This document shows positions 26,667 through 35,760 of a DNA stretch of 64,000 bases, one piece after another. The stretch covers positions 558,001-622,000 of the forward strand of contig CAVRCA010000003.1 in the NCBI GenBank assembly GCA_963719345.1, read 5' to 3'. How positions within the stretch are numbered: the first letter of the stretch is position 1; every line of letters begins with the position of its first letter. The notes under the pieces were generated by a model, which worked only from the letters and a program-made list of their open reading frames with translations, did not search any database and was not told where the DNA came from. Source of the stretch: CAVRCA01 sp963719345. Lineage in GTDB: Bacteria; Pseudomonadota; Alphaproteobacteria; Acetobacterales; Acetobacteraceae. Position numbers and translations under genes: made by a program.

Positions 26667-29538
26667 ATGGCAGGCGTCGACATCCTGGCCTCCGCCTTCA
26701 ATGGCGGCAACGCGGCGTTCATCGCCGACATGTACGCGCGCTGGGTCGCCAATCCCAACTCGGTGGACGAGAGTTTTTCCGATCTGTTCTCCGCCCTGAA
26801 TGACGAATCCCGCGCGATCCTGACCGACGCGACCGGTGCCTCCTGGGCGCCGCGCAACTTCACCTTCGAGGACGAGACGCCCCCCGCCCGCTCCGCCCGG
26901 CCGGCGCCCGCCGCGCCGGGTGCAGTGCCGGCTGACCAGGTGCGTGCCGCCATCCTCAACTCGATCCGCGCCCTGATGCTGGTGCGCGTCTACCGCGTGC
27001 GCGGCCATCTCGAGGCCAAGCTCGACCCGCTCGGGCTGCAGGTGCCCAAGCCGCATCCCGAGCTCGACCCGCGCACCTACGGTTTCACCGAAGCCGACAT
27101 GGATCGGCCGATCTTCATCGACAACGTGCTCGGCCGCGAGACCGCGACGCTGCGCGAGATCGTCGCCATCCTCCGCGAAACGTATTGCGGCCCGCTCGGC
27201 GTTGAGTTCATGCACATCCAGGACCCCGATCAAAAAGCCTGGATCCAGCGCAAGGTGGAAGGCGCGCCGTGGCTGACATCGTTCACGCCGGCCGAGAAGG
27301 AGACGGTGCTGCGTCAGCTCACCGAGGCCGAGGCGTTCGAGGCGTTCTGCCAACGCCGCTATGTCACCACCAAGCGGTTCGGCCTGGAGGGCGGCGAGAT
27401 CACCATCCCGGCCCTGCACGCGATCATCGGTGTGGCGGTCGAAGGCGGCGTGAACGAGGTGGCGATCGGCATGCCGCATCGCGGCCGGCTCAACACCCTC
27501 GTCAACATCGTGAAAAAGCCGCTGACCGCGGTGTTCAGCGAGTTCGGGGGCGCCAGCTTCAAGCCCGACGACGTGCAGGGCTCGGGTGACGTGAAATACC
27601 ATCTCGGCACCTCGACCGACCTCGAGATCGCCGGGCGCAAGGTCCACGTCTCGCTGCAGCCCAACCCGTCGCACCTCGAAGCGGTCGATCCGGTGGTGAT
27701 CGGCAAGGTGCGGGCGCGACAGGACATGGCCGGCGACATGCGAGCGCGGCGCTCGGTCATGGCGGTTCTGATGCACGGCGACGCCGCGTTCGCCGGCCAG
27801 GGGCTGGTCTACGAGACGTTGGCGATGAGCCAGCTCATCGGCTATCGCACCGGCGGCACGGTGCATCTCGTGGTCAACAACCAGATCGGTTTTACGACTG
27901 TACCGGCGCACGCCTATTCCGGCCTCTACTGCACGGATGTGGCCAAATCGATCCAGGCGCCGATCCTGCACGTCAACGGAGATAATCCCGAGGCGGTTAT
28001 GTTTGCCGCGCGCATGGCGGCAGAATACCGGATGACGTTCGGCTCCGACGTGGTGCTCGACGTCGTGTGCTACCGCCGGCACGGCCATAACGAGACCGAC
28101 GAGCCGGCCTTCACCCAGCCGATCATGTACCGCGCCATCAACGGCCTGAAGACGACGCGCGAGCTCTATGCCGGGACGCTGGCCGCGGAGGGCAGCGTGC
28201 CAGCCGAGCGCTCGAAGGCGATCCTCGACGAGGTGAACGCCACATTGGAGGCTGCCTATCAGGCGGCCCAGGGCTACCGGCCGAACAAGGCGGACTGGCT
28301 GGAGGGCCACTGGTCCGGCCTCCAGCAGGCCGAGCAGCAGACCGAGCACTCCGAGGCTGACACCTTCGTTCCCGAAGCGACCTTGCGCCAGATCGGCCAG
28401 GCGTTGGCGACGGTGCCGGACGGGTTCAATCTCAATCCCGAAGATCACGCGCCAACTCGAGGCCAAGAGGGCGATGGTCGACAAGGGCCAGGGCATCGAC
28501 TGGGCGACCGGCGAGGCGCTGGCCTTCGGTTCCCTGCTGCTCGAAGGCCATCGGGTGCGCCTGTCGGGGGAGGACACCCAGCGGGGCACGTTCAGTCAGC
28601 GCCACGCCGTGCTGATCGACCAGACCGATCAGAACGAATACGTGCCACTCAACAACATCGCACCCGGCCAGGCGCGCATCGACATCTACAACTCGCTGCT
28701 CTCCGAGGTCGGCGTGCTCGGCTTCGAGTACGGCTACTCGGTGTCGGACCCGCACACTCTGGTACTCTGGGAGGCGCAGTTCGGCGACTTCGCCAACGGC
28801 GCGCAGGTCATCATCGACCAGTTTGTCGCCAGCGGCGAGACCAAGTGGCTGCGGATGTCCGGGCTTACCATGCTGCTGCCGCACGGCCACGAGGGCCAGG
28901 GACCGGAGCATTCGTCCGCCCGGCTGGAGCGGTACTTGCAATTGTGCGCCGAGCGCAACATGGCAGTGTGCAACCTCACCACCCCGGCGAACTACTTCCA
29001 CAAGCTGCGGCGGCAGTTGAAGCGCAACTTCCGCAAGCCGCTGGTGCTGATGACACCGAAATCGCTGCTGCGGCACAAGCTCGCGATGTCGCCGCTGGCC
29101 GACTTTGCCGAAGGCAGCACGTTCCGCTTCGTCATCCCCGAGATCGACACCCTTGCGCCGGCGGAGCAGGTGCGGCGCGTCGTGCTCTGCACCGGGAAAG
29201 TCTACTACGACCTGCTGGCGAGGCGGCGCGAGGTGGGGGCGAACGATGTCGCGATCATGCGGGTCGAGCAGCTTTTTCCGTTCCCGGCAAAGACGCTCAC
29301 CCGCGAGTTGGCGGCCTTCCGCAACGCCGATCTCGTCTGGTGCCAGGAGGAGCCCGAGAACATGGGCGCCTGGACCTACGTGGACCGCAAGATCGAAAAA
29401 GTGCTCGGCGGGATCGACATCGCGGCGAAACGGCCGGTCTATGTCGGGCGGCCGGAGGCGGCGAGCCCGGCGACCGGATTGGCCAAGACCCACGCGGCCG
29501 AGCAGGCGGCGCTGGTCAACGCGGCCCTCGGCCTCTGA
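26667..29538 (+). pseudogene. sucA: 2-oxoglutarate dehydrogenase E1 component, one frameshift near 28436
   Basis: Thiamine-diphosphate-dependent E1 of the 2-oxoglutarate dehydrogenase complex. The protein opens MAGVDILASAFNGGNAAFIA and contains IGMPHRGRLNTLVNI, the thiamine-binding GDAAFAGQGLVYE and VVNNQIGFTT in the first frame. After DGFNLNP the frame shifts and the rest continues as KITRQLEAKRAMVDKGQGID through LLPHGHEGQGPEHSSARLER to the stop. Dropping one C in the CCC near 28436 restores a normal 956-aa protein. Loss of E1 beside intact sucB and lpdA would be surprising, so an assembly error is likely. Confidence 0.92.
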
Positions 29539-29563
29539 GGCGGAACGGAGAGAAGGCAGCGCG

Positions 29564-30907
29564 ATGGCGACCGAGATCACAGTCCCGAGCCTGGGCGAGA
29601 GCGTTACCACGGCGAGCGTGGCGCGCTGGATGAAGCAGCCCGGCGAGGCGGTCGCCGCCGACGAGCCGCTCGTGGAACTGGAGACCGACAAGGTCACCGT
29701 CGAGGTGAACGCCCCGGCAGCCGGCGTGCTCGGCCCCATCGCGGCGGCCGAGGGCGCCGAGGTCGAGGTGGGGGCGCTGCTCGGCAGCATCGAGGCCGGG
29801 CAGGCGACCGCCGCCCCTTCGCCGAAACCCGTTACGCCAGCCTCGTCCTCCACCCCCGCCAAGCCGTTGGAAGTGGTGACGGCGGACGAGGCGTCGTCCA
29901 CGCCGCAATCCCTGCCCTCCGGCGTCAATCCGCCACCTACCCCGCGCGGCCCGGTCTCCCGCCCCGCGACCCCGCCCGCCGATGTCGCCGCGCAGGGAGC
30001 GGCGCAGGTCGCGGACCCGATCCCATTCCCTGCCGCTGCCAAGATCATGACCGAACGGCAGGTCGCCCCGGCGGAGATCGGCGCCGGCAGCGGCAAGGAT
30101 GGGCGCATCACCAAGGGTGACGTGCTCGCCTTCCTAAGCCGCCCGGCCCCTGCTGCGCCGGTTCCGGCTGCCAAGCCGGCGCGCGTTCCCTCGGCCGGGG
30201 ATGCGCCGCGCGAGGAACGGGTCAGGATGACGCGCCTGCGCCGCACGATCGCGGCGCGGCTGAAGGAGGCGCAGAACACCGCGGCGATGCTCACCACCTT
30301 CAACGAGGTGGACATGACGGCGGTGATGGCGCTGCGCTCCGAATACCGGGATGCCTTCGAGAAGAAGCACAAAGGCGTGCGCCTCGGCTTCATGTCGTTC
30401 TTCGTGAAAGCCTGCGTTGCCGGCCTGAAGGAGTTTCCGGCGGTCAACGCCGAGATCGACGGCGACGAGATCGTCTACAAGAGCTACGTTCATATGGGCA
30501 TTGCCGTGGGCGGCTCCTCGGGCCTCGTGGTGCCGGTGATCCGCGACGCCGACCGGCTGGGGTTCGCCGGCATCGAGAGTGCGATCGCCGATTTCGGCCG
30601 CCGCGCGAGGGACGGGCAGCTCAAGCTGGACGAGCTGACCGGCGGGTCCTTCAGCATCACCAACGGCGGCATCTACGGCTCGCTGATGTCGACGCCGATC
30701 CTGAACCCGCCGCAATCGGCGATCCTCGGGATGCACAAGATCCAGGAGCGGCCAATGGCGGTCGGCGGCAAGGTCGAGGTGCGGCCGATGATGTATCTCG
30801 CCGTGTCCTACGACCACCGCATCGTCGACGGGCGGGAGGCGGTTTCTTTTCTGGTGCGGGTGAAGGAGGGCGTAGAGGATCCGCGCCGGCTGCTGCTGGA
30901 CCTCTGA
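29564..30907 (+). CDS. sucB: Dihydrolipoyllysine succinyltransferase, E2 of 2-oxoglutarate dehydrogenase
   Basis: 447-aa E2 subunit. Lipoyl domain at residues 1-77 with lipoylated Lys43 in LETDKVTVEV; a Pro/Ala/Ser-rich linker around 85-150; the peripheral-subunit-binding domain near 155-200 (ending GKDGRITKGDVLAFL); then the catalytic domain ending with His418 and Asp422 in SYDHRIVDGREAV. Starts 25 bases after sucA with an AACGGAGAGAAGG ribosome site. Complete and apparently functional. Confidence 0.96.
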   Translation: MATEITVPSLGESVTTASVARWMKQPGEAVAADEPLVELETDKVTVEVNAPAAGVLGPIAAAEGAEVEVGALLGSIEAGQATAAPSPKPVTPASSSTPAKPLEVVTADEASSTPQSLPSGVNPPPTPRGPVSRPATPPADVAAQGAAQVADPIPFPAAAKIMTERQVAPAEIGAGSGKDGRITKGDVLAFLSRPAPAAPVPAAKPARVPSAGDAPREERVRMTRLRRTIAARLKEAQNTAAMLTTFNEVDMTAVMALRSEYRDAFEKKHKGVRLGFMSFFVKACVAGLKEFPAVNAEIDGDEIVYKSYVHMGIAVGGSSGLVVPVIRDADRLGFAGIESAIADFGRRARDGQLKLDELTGGSFSITNGGIYGSLMSTPILNPPQSAILGMHKIQERPMAVGGKVEVRPMMYLAVSYDHRIVDGREAVSFLVRVKEGVEDPRRLLLDL

Positions 30908-30921
30908 GCGGAGCCTGACCC

Positions 30922-31548
30922 GTGGACCAGGTTGCGCCGGATGAGTTCGGTCCCCATGATCCGGGGATGGACGCTCGGGTATCGAAGCTGGAAGAGGAGA
31001 TGGGTGACGTCCGCGCCATCCTGCGCCGGCTCGAACCGATGATCGTCCGTATGGACGCGCAGCTGCCGTATCTGGCGACCAAGGAGGATGTGGCCGCTCT
31101 ACGCGGCGACTTCTCGACGCAGTTCGCCACCCTGCGAGGCGAGGTCACCACTGAAATCGCCAACGTGCGCGGCGAGGTGGCAGGCGAGATCGCAAAGGGA
31201 CGCGGCGAGGTCACGACCGAAATCGCGAAGGTGCGTGGCGAGGTCACGGGCGAAATCGCGAAGGTGCGTGGCGAGATAGTGACCCTGGAGGGCAAGGTTT
31301 CCACCGAGTTTGCAAAGGTACGGAGCGAGATTGGGGCATTCGAGGGCAGAGTCTCCACGGAGTTTGCAAAAGTGCGCGGCGAGATCGGGACCTTGCGCGG
31401 CGATGTCATGGCCGAATTGGCAACCAAGCCCAGCCGTGGCGCGATGTGGGCCATGGGCATCGCCCTGTTCGGGCTTGTGGCCGCGTCGATGGCGGCGGGT
31501 GCTGCCTATCTTCCCTTCATCGCCGAAAGGCTGAACGCGCTGAAATGA
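30922..31548 (+). CDS. Hendecad-repeat coiled-coil protein with C-terminal membrane anchor
   Basis: 208-aa protein of no recognised function, inside the suc-lpd operon. The N-terminal helix (SKLEEEMGDVRAILRRLEPM) leads to tandem repeats from about residue 70: 11-residue units such as EVTTEIAKVRG and EVTGEIAKVRG, then two 18-residue units around STEFAKVR. This predicts a long right-handed coiled coil. The end has one membrane helix (AMGIALFGLVAASMAAGAAY). It vaguely resembles DUF1640/CCDC90-type proteins. It starts 15 bases after sucB and its stop overlaps lpdA (ATGA), so expression is coupled to E2 and E3. Confidence 0.85.
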   Translation: MDQVAPDEFGPHDPGMDARVSKLEEEMGDVRAILRRLEPMIVRMDAQLPYLATKEDVAALRGDFSTQFATLRGEVTTEIANVRGEVAGEIAKGRGEVTTEIAKVRGEVTGEIAKVRGEIVTLEGKVSTEFAKVRSEIGAFEGRVSTEFAKVRGEIGTLRGDVMAELATKPSRGAMWAMGIALFGLVAASMAAGAAYLPFIAERLNALK

Positions 31549-32936
31549 GCGATTCCTTCGACGTCATCATCATCGGCTCCGGCCCCGGCGGCTACGTGTG
31601 CGCGCTGCGGGCGGCGCAGCTCGGCCTCAAGGTCGCCTGCGTGGAGAAGCGCGCAACCCTCGGCGGCACCTGCCTCAATGTCGGCTGCATCCCGTCGAAG
31701 GCGCTGCTGCAATCGTCGGAGAACTACACCGCGCTCACGCACCAATTCGCCGAGCACGGCGTGATCGTCGGCGACGTGAAACTTGATCTCGCGAAAATGC
31801 TGGCGCGCAAGGGCGAGGTCGTCACCGCCAACGTCAAGGGCGTCGAGTTCCTGTTCCGCAAGAACAAGGTGACGTGGCTCAAGGGCACCGGCCGCATCAC
31901 GGCCCCCGGCCAGGTCGAGGTCGACGGCAACACCTATCAGGCCAAGAACATCGTCATCGCCACCGGCAGCGAGAGCGTGCCGCTGCCCGGCGTCGAGGTG
32001 GACGAGCAGCATGTCGTCACTTCCACCGGCGGACTCGAACTCGATCGGGTGCCCGAGCATCTGGTGGTGATTGGCGGCGGCTATATCGGGCTCGAACTCG
32101 GCAGCGTGTGGCACCGGCTTGGCGCCGAGGTCACGGTCGTGGAGTTTCTCGATCGGCTGGTCCCCTCGATGGACGCCGAGATTTCGCGCGCGTTCGAGCG
32201 CGTGCTCGGCAAGCAGGGCCTGAAGTTCCGGCTGGGCACCAAGGTAACGGCGGCGCGCACCGGCAACGACGGCGTTACACTGACGCTCGAGCCGGCCAAG
32301 GGCGGCCAGTCGGAAGAAATCACCGCCGACATCGTGCTGCTGGCGATCGGCCGGCGGGCCTATACCGACGGGCTCGGGCTGGCGGAGGCCGGCGTCGCCA
32401 CCGATGAGCGCGGGCGGGTGCAGACCGACGGCCACTACGCCACCAACGTGCCCGGCATCTACGCGATCGGCGACGTCATCGCCGGACCGATGCTCGCGCA
32501 CAAGGCCGAAGACGAGGGCATTGCGCTTGCCGAAATCCTGGCTGGACAGGCCGGCCACGTGAATTACGGCGCCATCCCCGGCGTGGTCTATACGTGGCCG
32601 GAGGTCGCGTCGGTTGGGCAGACCGAGGAGGAGCTGAAGGCCGCCGGGGTGGCGTACACGGTCGGCAAATTCCCGTTCACCGCCAATGCCCGCGCCCGCG
32701 CGATGGGCGACACCGACGGGTTCGTGAAAATCCTCGCCGACAAGACGACGGATCGCGTGCTCGGCGCGCACATCCTCGGCCCGGATGCCGGCACGATGAT
32801 CGCCGAGCTGGTCACCGCGATCGAGTTCGGCGCGTCCGCCGAGGATGTCGCCCGCATCTGCCACGCCCACCCGACCCTCAACGAAGCGGTCCGGGAAGCC
32901 GCCCTCGCGGTCGAAGGCCGTGCGCTGCACATCTGA
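31545..32936 (+). CDS. lpdA: Dihydrolipoyl dehydrogenase (E3)
   Basis: 463-aa FAD flavoprotein that reoxidises lipoyl groups of 2-oxo acid dehydrogenase complexes. FAD loop GSGPGGYV at 11-18; redox disulfide Cys43 and Cys48 in GGTCLNVGCIPSK; NAD loop VIGGGYIGLELG; second FAD motif YAIGDVI; catalytic His in CHAHPTLNEA near the end. The start overlaps the upstream coiled-coil gene by 4 bases. This completes the complex encoded by sucA-sucB. Confidence 0.96.
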   Translation: MSDSFDVIIIGSGPGGYVCALRAAQLGLKVACVEKRATLGGTCLNVGCIPSKALLQSSENYTALTHQFAEHGVIVGDVKLDLAKMLARKGEVVTANVKGVEFLFRKNKVTWLKGTGRITAPGQVEVDGNTYQAKNIVIATGSESVPLPGVEVDEQHVVTSTGGLELDRVPEHLVVIGGGYIGLELGSVWHRLGAEVTVVEFLDRLVPSMDAEISRAFERVLGKQGLKFRLGTKVTAARTGNDGVTLTLEPAKGGQSEEITADIVLLAIGRRAYTDGLGLAEAGVATDERGRVQTDGHYATNVPGIYAIGDVIAGPMLAHKAEDEGIALAEILAGQAGHVNYGAIPGVVYTWPEVASVGQTEEELKAAGVAYTVGKFPFTANARARAMGDTDGFVKILADKTTDRVLGAHILGPDAGTMIAELVTAIEFGASAEDVARICHAHPTLNEAVREAALAVEGRALHI

Positions 32937-33927
32937 GCTTCCGCTCGCGCTGACCATGGGCGATCCGGCCGGGATCGGCGGCGAGATCGCGGCCGCCGCG
33001 TGGCGGGCGCTGCGCGGCACCGGCCCGTGCTTCATCGCCTTCGATGACCCGGATCGGCTGGCCGCACTCGATGTTCCCGTCCAGGTCGTAGCCGCGCCAG
33101 ATCAGGCCCTCGATACGTTCACCACTCACCTGCCGGTCATTCCCGTGCCGCTCGCCGTCCCCCCGCGCCCGGCCGCACCCGACCCGGCAAACGCGCCCGC
33201 CATCCTCGCCAGCATCGAGCAGGCGACCGCGCTGGCATTGGGGGGAACGGTCGGCGCGGTCGTGACCAATCCGATCAACAAGGCGGCACTGTATCGCGCC
33301 GGCTTCCGCCACCCCGGTCATACCGAGTTTCTGGCCGAACTCACCGGCGTGCCCGGGCGCGAGGTGATGATGCTCGCCTGCCCCGGGCTGCGCGTGGTGC
33401 CGGTCACGGTGCATCTGGCGCTCCGCGATGCGATCGCCGCGCTGTCGACCGAGGCGATCGTCGCCGCCAGCCGTACCACGGAAGCCGCGTTGCGCCGCGA
33501 CTTCGGTATCGCCGCGCCACGCTTGGCGGTGGCTGGGCTCAACCCGCACGCCGGCGAGAACGGCGCGCTCGGCAGCGAGGACGACGCCATCGTCGCCCCC
33601 GCGATCGCCGCGCTGCGTGCCGAGGGGATCGACGCGACAGGACCGTGGCCGCCCGATACCATGTTCAGCCCGGCGGCCCGACCGCGCTACGACGCGGTCC
33701 TCTGCATGTATCACGACCAGGCGCTGATTCCGCTGAAGACGCTCGACATGGATGGCGGGGTCAACATCACGCTCGGGCTGCCGATCGTGCGCACCTCGCC
33801 CGATCACGGCACCGCCTATGACATCGCCGGCAAAGGCATTGCCAACCCGGCGAGCCTGATCGCCGCCATCCGCCTCGCCGCCGAACTCGCCGCGCGGCGC
33901 GCGAACCATGCGGGAGTTTCGCCATGA
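32920..33927 (+). CDS. pdxA: 4-hydroxythreonine-4-phosphate dehydrogenase
   Basis: 335-aa enzyme of DXP-dependent vitamin B6 synthesis. It shows LALTMGDPAGIGGEIAAAAW, VTNPINKAALYRAGF, the metal ligands in RHPGHTEFLAELTG, GLNPHAGENGALGSED and MYHDQALIPLKTL. No ATG lies before the conserved opening, so a GTG at 32920, inside the end of lpdA, is the best start; this 17-base overlap is inferred. Its stop overlaps the pdxJ start by 4 bases. Confidence 0.92.
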   Translation: MRCTSELPLALTMGDPAGIGGEIAAAAWRALRGTGPCFIAFDDPDRLAALDVPVQVVAAPDQALDTFTTHLPVIPVPLAVPPRPAAPDPANAPAILASIEQATALALGGTVGAVVTNPINKAALYRAGFRHPGHTEFLAELTGVPGREVMMLACPGLRVVPVTVHLALRDAIAALSTEAIVAASRTTEAALRRDFGIAAPRLAVAGLNPHAGENGALGSEDDAIVAPAIAALRAEGIDATGPWPPDTMFSPAARPRYDAVLCMYHDQALIPLKTLDMDGGVNITLGLPIVRTSPDHGTAYDIAGKGIANPASLIAAIRLAAELAARRANHAGVSP

Positions 33928-34643
33928 GCAGGCTGCGGCTCGGCGTGAACCTCGACCATGTGGCCACCGTGCGCAACGCGCGCGGCGGCACCCACCCGGA
34001 CCCGCTGGACGCGGCGCGCGTCGCCGCTGCTGCCGGTGCTGACGGCATCACGCTGCATCTGCGCGAGGATCGGCGGCATATCCGTGACGACGACCTCCGC
34101 CGCGTCCGCGCCGAGATCGCCCTGCCGCTCAACTTCGAGATGGCGGCGACCGAGGAGATGGTCGGCATCGCCCGCGCCATCCGGCCGCACGCGAGCTGCC
34201 TGGTGCCGGAGCGCCGTCAGGAGGTCACGACGGAAGGCGGCCTCGACGTCGCCGGCCAGCAGGCGGCGCTGCGGCCGGTGGTCGCGGCACTCGGTGGCGC
34301 GGGGATTCGCGTGTCGCTGTTCATCGATCCCGACCCCGCCCAACTGCGCGCCGCCGCCGCGATCGGCGCGCCGGTGGTGGAGCTCCACACCGGGTCCTAT
34401 GCCGAGGGCAAGCCGGGCGAACTCGACCGGCTGCGCAAAGCGGCCGCGCTCACCGGAGAACTCGGCCTCGAATGCCACGCCGGCCACGGCCTGACGTTCG
34501 ACAACGTCGCTCCAGTCGCGGCGCTGCCCGAGGTGGTGGAACTCAACATCGGCCATTTCCTGATCGGCCAAGCGATCCTGGAAGGCGGCCTCGCCGCGGT
34601 GATCACTCGCATGAGAACGATCATGCAGGCAGCGCGAAGCTGA
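33924..34643 (+). CDS. pdxJ: Pyridoxine 5'-phosphate synthase
   Basis: 239-aa TIM-barrel enzyme that joins 1-deoxyxylulose 5-phosphate with the PdxA product to form pyridoxine phosphate. The signature RLGVNLDHVATVRNARGG is at the N-terminus, HLREDRRHI and NFEMAAT follow, and GLECHAGHGLTFDNV and ELNIGHFLIG close the active site. Overlaps pdxA by 4 bases; the two act in consecutive steps. Confidence 0.95.
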   Translation: MSRLRLGVNLDHVATVRNARGGTHPDPLDAARVAAAAGADGITLHLREDRRHIRDDDLRRVRAEIALPLNFEMAATEEMVGIARAIRPHASCLVPERRQEVTTEGGLDVAGQQAALRPVVAALGGAGIRVSLFIDPDPAQLRAAAAIGAPVVELHTGSYAEGKPGELDRLRKAAALTGELGLECHAGHGLTFDNVAPVAALPEVVELNIGHFLIGQAILEGGLAAVITRMRTIMQAARS

Positions 34644-34753
34644 GAGAGGTAGCCCGGGCCGCGTAGGCGCAGCTCGCAACGACGTGTCCCGTTGCTGGAC
34701 CGGTCTGGCCTGCGGCTTGCTCGGTGAGGGCGAAATCAGCGGGAGCAGAATAA

Positions 34754-34861
34754 AACGGCCTGCCGATCGGCGCGATGCTGGTGGGCAAACACTTCGACGA
34801 GAGCACGATCTACGCCGCCGCCGCCGCATTCGAGGGTGCGGGCGACTGGAAAGGGTTCTGA
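34754..34861 (+). pseudogene. C-terminal remnant of an amidase
   Basis: A 35-codon open stretch, NGLPIGAMLVGKHFDEST continuing IYAAAAAFEGAGDWKGF and a stop, matches the C-terminal end of amidase signature proteins (usual form: GLP-G-Q-hydrophobic-G-x-x-F-D-E-x-x). It is preceded directly by a stop codon and has no start, so it is a relic. It lies in the 271-base gap between pdxJ and the aldolase gene; I see nothing else there. Confidence 0.6.
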
Positions 34862-34914
34862 CGTTCGCGGTCGCGCCGGCTGTAACCGACCGGCGCAACT
34901 TCGGCATGCTGAGC

Positions 34915-35706
34915 CTAGCCGGCCGGTTTGAGCCCACCCAGGAACTTCGTGCGCTCGGCGGCCCCGGCTAGGAGGTAGCTGTGGTCGCTGCCGGTGAGCA
35001 CGAACTGCGCACCCATGCCGATGTAGCGCGCCGCGTTGTCCTGATCATAGACCCCGCCGAGCCCCAAGAACTTGCCGTGCTTGCGGCAGGCGTCGCCGAC
35101 ACGCTGGTACGCGGCGACCACCTTCGGATGGCCGATCTCGCCGGAAATGCCCATCTCCGCCGTGAGGTCGGAAGTGCCGATCAGCAGTACGTCGATGCCG
35201 TCCACTGCCGCAATGTCCTCGGCGTTGGCCACCGCGTCGGGGCTTTCGATCATGGCGGCGACCAGAATCTCGGCGTTGATCGCCCGCTGCGCCTCGGCGG
35301 TTGCTGGAGGTCGGTAGCCATAAATCGCCGGCGGCCCGCCCCAACTGCGATGTCCGTCCGGCGGGTAGTGGAATGCCGCGGCGATGCGGCGCGCCTGCGT
35401 CGCCGTGTCCACGTGCGGCACGACGATCCCGAGTGCGCCGTTGTCGAGCGCGCGGGTGCCCTCGTCGAGCGCATCGGCGCAGACCCGTACGATCGGCGTC
35501 ACGCCATGCGGCAGCGCCGCAATGCAGAGTTGCGTCGCCTCCTGGACGGAGAACGCACCGTGCTCGGTGTCGATGAACAGCCAGTCATGCCCGGTCGCGG
35601 CAGCGAGCGCCGGGACCGCCGCGGTGCGCAGATGATGCACGCCGAACCCGAGCGCCACCTCGCCCGCCCGCATCTTCCTCAGCGCCGTGTTCTGCACGAT
35701 CGGCAT
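34915..35706 (-). CDS. HpcH/HpaI aldolase/citrate lyase family protein
   Basis: 263-aa TIM-barrel class II aldolase. It has FGVHHLRTAAVPALAAATG, FIDTEHGAFSVQEA (the D-x-E-H motif with metal-binding Glu region), IVRVCAD, GIVVPHVDTATQARR and AMIESPDAVANAEDIAA, then LIGTSDLTAEMG. Members cleave 4-hydroxy-2-oxo acids to pyruvate and an aldehyde; the actual substrate is unknown. The start at 35706 has AAGGGAGCGGGC upstream. A longer in-frame ATG exists at 35733. Confidence 0.9.
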   Translation of the reverse strand: MPIVQNTALRKMRAGEVALGFGVHHLRTAAVPALAAATGHDWLFIDTEHGAFSVQEATQLCIAALPHGVTPIVRVCADALDEGTRALDNGALGIVVPHVDTATQARRIAAAFHYPPDGHRSWGGPPAIYGYRPPATAEAQRAINAEILVAAMIESPDAVANAEDIAAVDGIDVLLIGTSDLTAEMGISGEIGHPKVVAAYQRVGDACRKHGKFLGLGGVYDQDNAARYIGMGAQFVLTGSDHSYLLAGAAERTKFLGGLKPAG

Positions 35707-35760
35707 TGCCCGCTCCCTTTCCGCCTTGCGCAACAGCGCAGCACGACGCGTGCGTGACGG

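Noticed and set aside
26469..28589. 706-codon minus-strand open frame opposite sucA
   Set aside because: Antisense shadow of sucA; composition not protein-like.
31130..31400. CRISPR or minisatellite array
   Set aside because: The short tandem units are in frame and encode a regular coiled coil; there are no unique spacers.
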